Positions 60,741-64,000 of a DNA stretch of 64,000 bases are shown in pieces. The stretch is from Brumimicrobium sp964585545 (GTDB lineage: Bacteria > Bacteroidota > Bacteroidia > Flavobacteriales_D > Crocinitomicaceae). The position numbers were made by a program, and so were the translations under genes. The DNA is taken from the NCBI GenBank assembly GCA_964585545.1, contig CAZPDT010000007.1, forward strand, positions 62,001 to 126,000, read 5' to 3'. How positions within the stretch are numbered: position 1 is the first letter of the stretch; each line of letters opens with the position of its first letter. The notes under the pieces were generated by a model that saw nothing but the letters and a program-made list of their open reading frames with translations, was not told the origin of the DNA and did no database searches.

Positions 60741-61454
60741 TTAATTAGAATCTAATTGAAGCCTACCAAACTCTCCCTTTCCCAAATGTAAAGTATCTGC
60801 TCCAAAATCAACTCCACTAGGTCTAACAACTTCATAGTTATAAACATGAGTTCCCATAAATACTTTCATATATCCTTCAGGATTACCATCAATACTGGTT
60901 GTTTCATATTCATAACAACCTGTTACAGTTGTGTGGTTATCATAGGCTTTAGAACCATAATTCAATTCTATATATTTACCTTCCCATTTCAATGTGTCTG
61001 AAGCACCTTCACAATTTACATTCTTTATTTTCTCTCTTAAATACGCATAATAAGTAATTTCATACCGCATTTCATTGTACTGATTTTTTTTAATCGTATA
61101 GGCTCCCGGAATAGGGCGTATAAAGAACTCATAATTATTTGGAGACCCTAAAGAAGAAAAATCTGCCGAAGGGGTGTACCAATAATTTACACCTTTTCGT
61201 GCTTTAAATTTGAATGCTGCACGACCATTTGCATCTGTCACTCCGTTGTGAAATTCTTCGCCATCTTTTACTCCTTTATTAGTGGCTTTGCTTAAAGAAA
61301 TCTGTACAGGAATACCCTCAAAGGGTTTGTCATTTGCAGGATTAACAATAACAAATTCCACTTCGGTATATTCATTGGAATACTTCTTACAACTGTTCAG
61401 AAAAAACATACAAAACAGTAGTATTAATAGATAATTAATTTTTTGCTTGTCCAT
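60741..61454 (-). CDS. tandem-paralog surface lipoprotein, copy 1
   Basis: 237 aa from ATG 61454 (alternative ATG 61460). Signal peptide MDKQKINYLLILLFCMFFLN with lipobox Cys22 (NSCKK). Residues 25-150 resemble a carboxypeptidase-regulatory or prealbumin-like beta-sandwich (EYTEVEFVIVNPANDKPFEG, then VTDANGRAAFKFKA). The middle after CEGASDTL differs strongly from the other copies; the end (YEVVRPSGVDFGADTLHLGK) is again conserved. Outer-membrane lipoprotein of unknown role, third in the lipoprotein series downstream of the T9SS protein. Confidence 0.75.
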   Translation of the reverse strand: MDKQKINYLLILLFCMFFLNSCKKYSNEYTEVEFVIVNPANDKPFEGIPVQISLSKATNKGVKDGEEFHNGVTDANGRAAFKFKARKGVNYWYTPSADFSSLGSPNNYEFFIRPIPGAYTIKKNQYNEMRYEITYYAYLREKIKNVNCEGASDTLKWEGKYIELNYGSKAYDNHTTVTGCYEYETTSIDGNPEGYMKVFMGTHVYNYEVVRPSGVDFGADTLHLGKGEFGRLQLDSN

Positions 61455-61480
61455 TTTCATTGATTTTAAGTAGCAAAATA

Positions 61481-62188
61481 TTAATAAATTATCTCTAACG
61501 TGCCTGTCTCCCCTTTATCTAAATGAACAGAATCAGATCCATAAGTAACACCACTTGGACGTCTCACTTCCCATTTTACTTTGTGCCATCCCATATAAAC
61601 ATTGCCATACCCGTCATCAGGAGGGGTTAAAAACAAATCTAAGCAACCTGTTCTTGTATCTTCAAAATCTTCTGAACAACAGCCATAACCACTAGGTAAA
61701 TTGACATACCACGAATGGTAAACTAATGTATCTGTACTTCCTTCACAATTAATATTTTTATATTTATAATTCAAATACGCAAAATAAGTAATCTCATACC
61801 GCATTTCATTATACTGATCTTTTTTAATCGTTAAGGCTCCAGGAACGGGGCGTACAATGATTTCATAATTTTGAGGTGGCCCTAAAGAAGAAAAATCTGC
61901 CGAAGGAACATACCAAAAATCTCCTCCTTCTCGTGCTTTAAATTTAAAAGACACACGTCCATTTGCATCTGTCACTCCGTTGTAAAATTCTCCGCCATCT
62001 TTTATTCCTTTATTAGTGGCTTTGCTTAAAGAAATCTGTACAGGAATACCCTCAAAGGGTTTGTCATTTGCAGGATTAACAATAACAAATTCCACTTCGG
62101 TATATTCATTGGAATACTTCTTACAACTGTTCAGTAAAAACATACAAAACAGTAGTATTAATAGATAATTAATTTTTTGCTTGTCCAT
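61481..62188 (-). CDS. tandem-paralog surface lipoprotein, copy 2
   Basis: 235 aa. N-terminal about 138 residues appear identical to copy 3, and the DNA identity extends about 19 bp upstream of the ATG. Lipobox Cys22. After CEGSTDTL comes a different segment with Cys-Cys (SGYGCCSEDFEDTRTGC), then a conserved close (WEVRRPSGVTYGSDSVHLDK). A recent duplication or gene conversion with copy 3 is indicated. Spacing to the next genes is 20-27 bp, so one operon. Confidence 0.78.
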   Translation of the reverse strand: MDKQKINYLLILLFCMFLLNSCKKYSNEYTEVEFVIVNPANDKPFEGIPVQISLSKATNKGIKDGGEFYNGVTDANGRVSFKFKAREGGDFWYVPSADFSSLGPPQNYEIIVRPVPGALTIKKDQYNEMRYEITYFAYLNYKYKNINCEGSTDTLVYHSWYVNLPSGYGCCSEDFEDTRTGCLDLFLTPPDDGYGNVYMGWHKVKWEVRRPSGVTYGSDSVHLDKGETGTLEIIY

Positions 62189-62945
62189 TGGTTTTCTGTT
62201 TTTATTTGTAGAATCCTAATAATCAATCTCTATCGTACCCATTTCTCCTTTTTCTAAATAGATTGAATCTGATCCATATGTTATTCCACTTGGTCGATGA
62301 ACTTCCCATTCGTATTTATTTTTACCTGTAAATACTCTGAAGTATCCATCTGGGCTTTCATCTATACCTCCTTCTGTCTCAAGAAGACCGCAACCAGCCC
62401 ATTCTATATGTCGTATATTACTTAGAGAACCATATTCTATACTCGGATAAAAGTCAAGAAAGAGTGTGTCTGTTGATCCTTCACAATTTGAATTAATATA
62501 TTTCTCTCTTAAATACGCAAAATAAGTAATCTCATACCGCATTTCATTATACTGATCTTTTTTAATCGTTAAGGCTCCAGGAACGGGGCGTACAATGATT
62601 TCATAATTTTGAGGTGGCCCTAAAGAAGAAAAATCTGCCGAAGGAACATACCAAAAATCTCCTCCTTCTCGTGCTTTAAATTTAAAAGACACACGTCCAT
62701 TTGCATCTGTCACTCCGTTGTAAAATTCTCCGCCATCTTTTATTCCTTTATTAGTGGCTTTGCTTAAAGAAATCTGTACAGGAATACCCTCAAAGGGTTT
62801 GTCATTTGCAGGATTAACAATAACAAATTCCACTTCGGTATATTCATTGGAATACTTCTTACAACTGTTCAGTAAAAACATACAAAACAGTAGTATTAAT
62901 AGATAATTAATTTTTTGCTTGTCCATTGGTTTTCTGTTTTTATTT
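61773..62945. repeat. 435-bp direct repeat covering the N-terminal halves of copies 2 and 3
   Basis: By eye 61773-62207 and 62511-62945 are identical, from the AAATACGC block inside the genes to 19 bp upstream of each ATG. The 3' parts of the two genes between the repeats have diverged. Such exact repeats allow recombination, copy-number change and gene conversion. Confidence 0.8.
62216..62926 (-). CDS. tandem-paralog surface lipoprotein, copy 3
   Basis: 236 aa. Same signal peptide and prealbumin-like N-terminal domain as copy 2; the variable middle is FLDFYPSIEYGSLSN followed by IRHIEWAGCGLLETE, and the closing WEVHRPSGITYGSDSIYLEK is shared. The start codon (62924-62926) lies inside the last codons of the upstream T9SS gene: 31 bp overlap in another frame. 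The MDKQKINY start is thus encoded by the same bases as the sorting-domain tail WTSKKLIIY. Confidence 0.8.
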   Translation of the reverse strand: MDKQKINYLLILLFCMFLLNSCKKYSNEYTEVEFVIVNPANDKPFEGIPVQISLSKATNKGIKDGGEFYNGVTDANGRVSFKFKAREGGDFWYVPSADFSSLGPPQNYEIIVRPVPGALTIKKDQYNEMRYEITYFAYLREKYINSNCEGSTDTLFLDFYPSIEYGSLSNIRHIEWAGCGLLETEGGIDESPDGYFRVFTGKNKYEWEVHRPSGITYGSDSIYLEKGEMGTIEIDY

Positions 62946-64000
62946 TAATAATATAGAATCCTTTGGGTAATTTAAATTCTACTATGTTTCCTTTAGTATG
63001 ATATTCATTTATCAACCGTCCATTCAGATCATAAATGCAATAGGTAAAATAATCAATATCTTCTTCAATCTTCAAATGTACCTGTCCATTAGAGGGATTA
63101 GGGTAAAGTACTATGTTTAAATCCCCCACCTTTTTATTAACTTGGCTTGCATTACTTTCCGCTACATAACCACTAAAATAATTGGGGGTTGTTGGATGGG
63201 TTGGCAAATCGGATGCACCGCAATACCTACACTGATCCTGATCAATTTTGGCATGAAATTCCGAACCAATCTTTGCATGAAAGCCAGGTTTTAGAGTTAT
63301 AGAATGACAAGCTATAAAACGTATCTCCCCATTATTGTCAATAGTCACCGGTCTGAAATCAGTACGTTGCGTAACACTATCTCCAGCAAAAATGTTATAT
63401 TTTGAAACAATATCCGCTTTATAAACATAGTTGGGGTTAGCATTCCATCCATATTTCCTATTTTGGATGTAAGCATTATAAACATCGGCCTCACCCAAAA
63501 TAAAACTACGTATTTTTGTTCTTACTATAGGTGCGTCTTGCTGCTCCCATCTTTGATGATTTTTATTATTTGAACAGCTGCTGCCATGATTTTCATTATT
63601 ATTCCATTGTGCACGTCCACTTTGGATGTGAACTGTGTTTTCCTGATCCCAAGCAAAAACTGCATCGAATGGAGTATATTCAGAGTAATGATCGTTGGGG
63701 TGAGCAAGATGGGGATAGCCATAAAAGTGAGATGCCAACCCAGTATTTCCAACATCATCTATAGAAGTATACATCAATCCTTCTGCTTTCATGTCATAAT
63801 TTAAAGGGATTCCGTTATAATTAGAAGAATAAGAAGTAGGGAAATTTCTAATATCATGCGTAAGAACAGTTGGTGTAAAAGAATACATAGCATTGTAAGC
63901 GATTATTTTACTCCCTCCTGTTTTCTTTTCCATTCGATTTAGTACCTGATACATAATGTTTGGGTCATCACAACCATTAGGATCAGCTAAAAAGGTAGTT
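62896..64000 (-). CDS. T9SS-exported protein with 3-coathanger-like domain, 5' end beyond the window
   Basis: The frame is open to base 64000 (FLADPNGCDDPNIMYQVLNR), so the N-terminus is outside. At least 367 residues are visible. The region HYSEYTPFDAVFAWDQENTV and on is unassigned. A stretch with NNGEIRFIACHSITLKPGFH and AKIGSEFHAKID fits the 3-coathanger stack domain found in Bacteroidota secreted proteins. The last about 75 residues (VLYPNPSNGQVHLKIEEDID to WTSKKLIIY) are a type A T9SS sorting domain. The end overlaps the first lipoprotein by 31 bp. It is the head of the variable lipoprotein operon. Confidence 0.8.
   Translation of the reverse strand, partial: TTFLADPNGCDDPNIMYQVLNRMEKKTGGSKIIAYNAMYSFTPTVLTHDIRNFPTSYSSNYNGIPLNYDMKAEGLMYTSIDDVGNTGLASHFYGYPHLAHPNDHYSEYTPFDAVFAWDQENTVHIQSGRAQWNNNENHGSSCSNNKNHQRWEQQDAPIVRTKIRSFILGEADVYNAYIQNRKYGWNANPNYVYKADIVSKYNIFAGDSVTQRTDFRPVTIDNNGEIRFIACHSITLKPGFHAKIGSEFHAKIDQDQCRYCGASDLPTHPTTPNYFSGYVAESNASQVNKKVGDLNIVLYPNPSNGQVHLKIEEDIDYFTYCIYDLNGRLINEYHTKGNIVEFKLPKGFYIIKIKTENQWTSKKLIIY

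Noticed and set aside
1..64000. CRISPR array, tRNA, rRNA, insertion sequence or integrase
   Set aside because: I looked through all gaps and saw no regularly spaced repeats, no cloverleaf-like GC-rich segment and no transposase or recombinase frame. The short gaps were read by eye only, so a weak RNA gene cannot be fully excluded.

Overview
The window is AT-rich chromosomal DNA from a member of the Bacteroidota, most likely a Flavobacteriales-type bacterium; I cannot place it to genus. The evidence is as follows. Secreted proteins end in type IX secretion (T9SS) C-terminal sorting domains. There are many Bacteroidota-type promoters (TTG, a 19-21 nt spacer, then TAnnTTTG). DNA polymerase III alpha carries a fused N-terminal proofreading exonuclease. 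DnaJ has a reduced zinc domain, and endonuclease III has lost its Fe-S cysteines. No rRNA, tRNA, CRISPR array, insertion sequence or prophage was seen.

Layout. Positions 1-3037: guaA 3' end, a LysM/periplasmic-binding-fold protein and hemF, overlapping as one operon. Positions 3075-5260: an orphan sorting-domain fossil, then an SDR and an Old Yellow Enzyme pair. Positions 5478-8210: a 2OG-Fe(II) oxygenase, then a WYL regulator, a HIRAN protein and a short fragment that may derive from a type I-B CRISPR Cas8b/Csh1 gene. Positions 8323-16569: housekeeping genes (nth, a DUF58 protein, pdhB, pfkA, a CPA2 antiporter, a MazG-like protein, dtd, rsgA). Positions 16645-19193: another sorting-domain fossil, a secreted SGNH hydrolase and a membrane protein. 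Positions 19261-29773: dnaE, ornithine aminotransferase, a flavoprotein monooxygenase, yaaA, grpE-dnaJ and a DUF4920 lipoprotein.

Positions 29987-31872: a PadR regulator and a PspC-domain membrane protein, preceded by two good dyads. Positions 32137-44825: a small lipoprotein, valS, hutU, lplA, lysA, an M3 peptidase, a PepSY-like lipoprotein and an EptA-like phosphoethanolamine transferase. Positions 44972-49980: a MarR regulator divergent from a DevBCA-type ABC exporter with a TolC-family channel. Positions 50065-56850: a DUF1573-VWA protein, an OsmC protein, a Wzy/WaaL-like ligase or polymerase, a Wzz-like protein and an S46 peptidase. Positions 56944-59277: a membrane protein, then coaE and a SiaB/SiaC kinase-substrate pair.

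The most unusual part is 59782-64000. A T9SS-exported protein is followed by three tandem lipoproteins. They share a nearly constant N-terminal part but have different middle segments. The first lipoprotein starts inside the last codons of the T9SS protein's sorting domain, and this overlap has been copied to the start of each later lipoprotein and of an unrelated beta-barrel-like gene. This looks like a duplicating and diversifying surface-protein cassette. Three orphan sorting-domain remnants elsewhere in the window (3075, 16645, 59782) suggest that T9SS cargo genes are gained and lost often in this genome.
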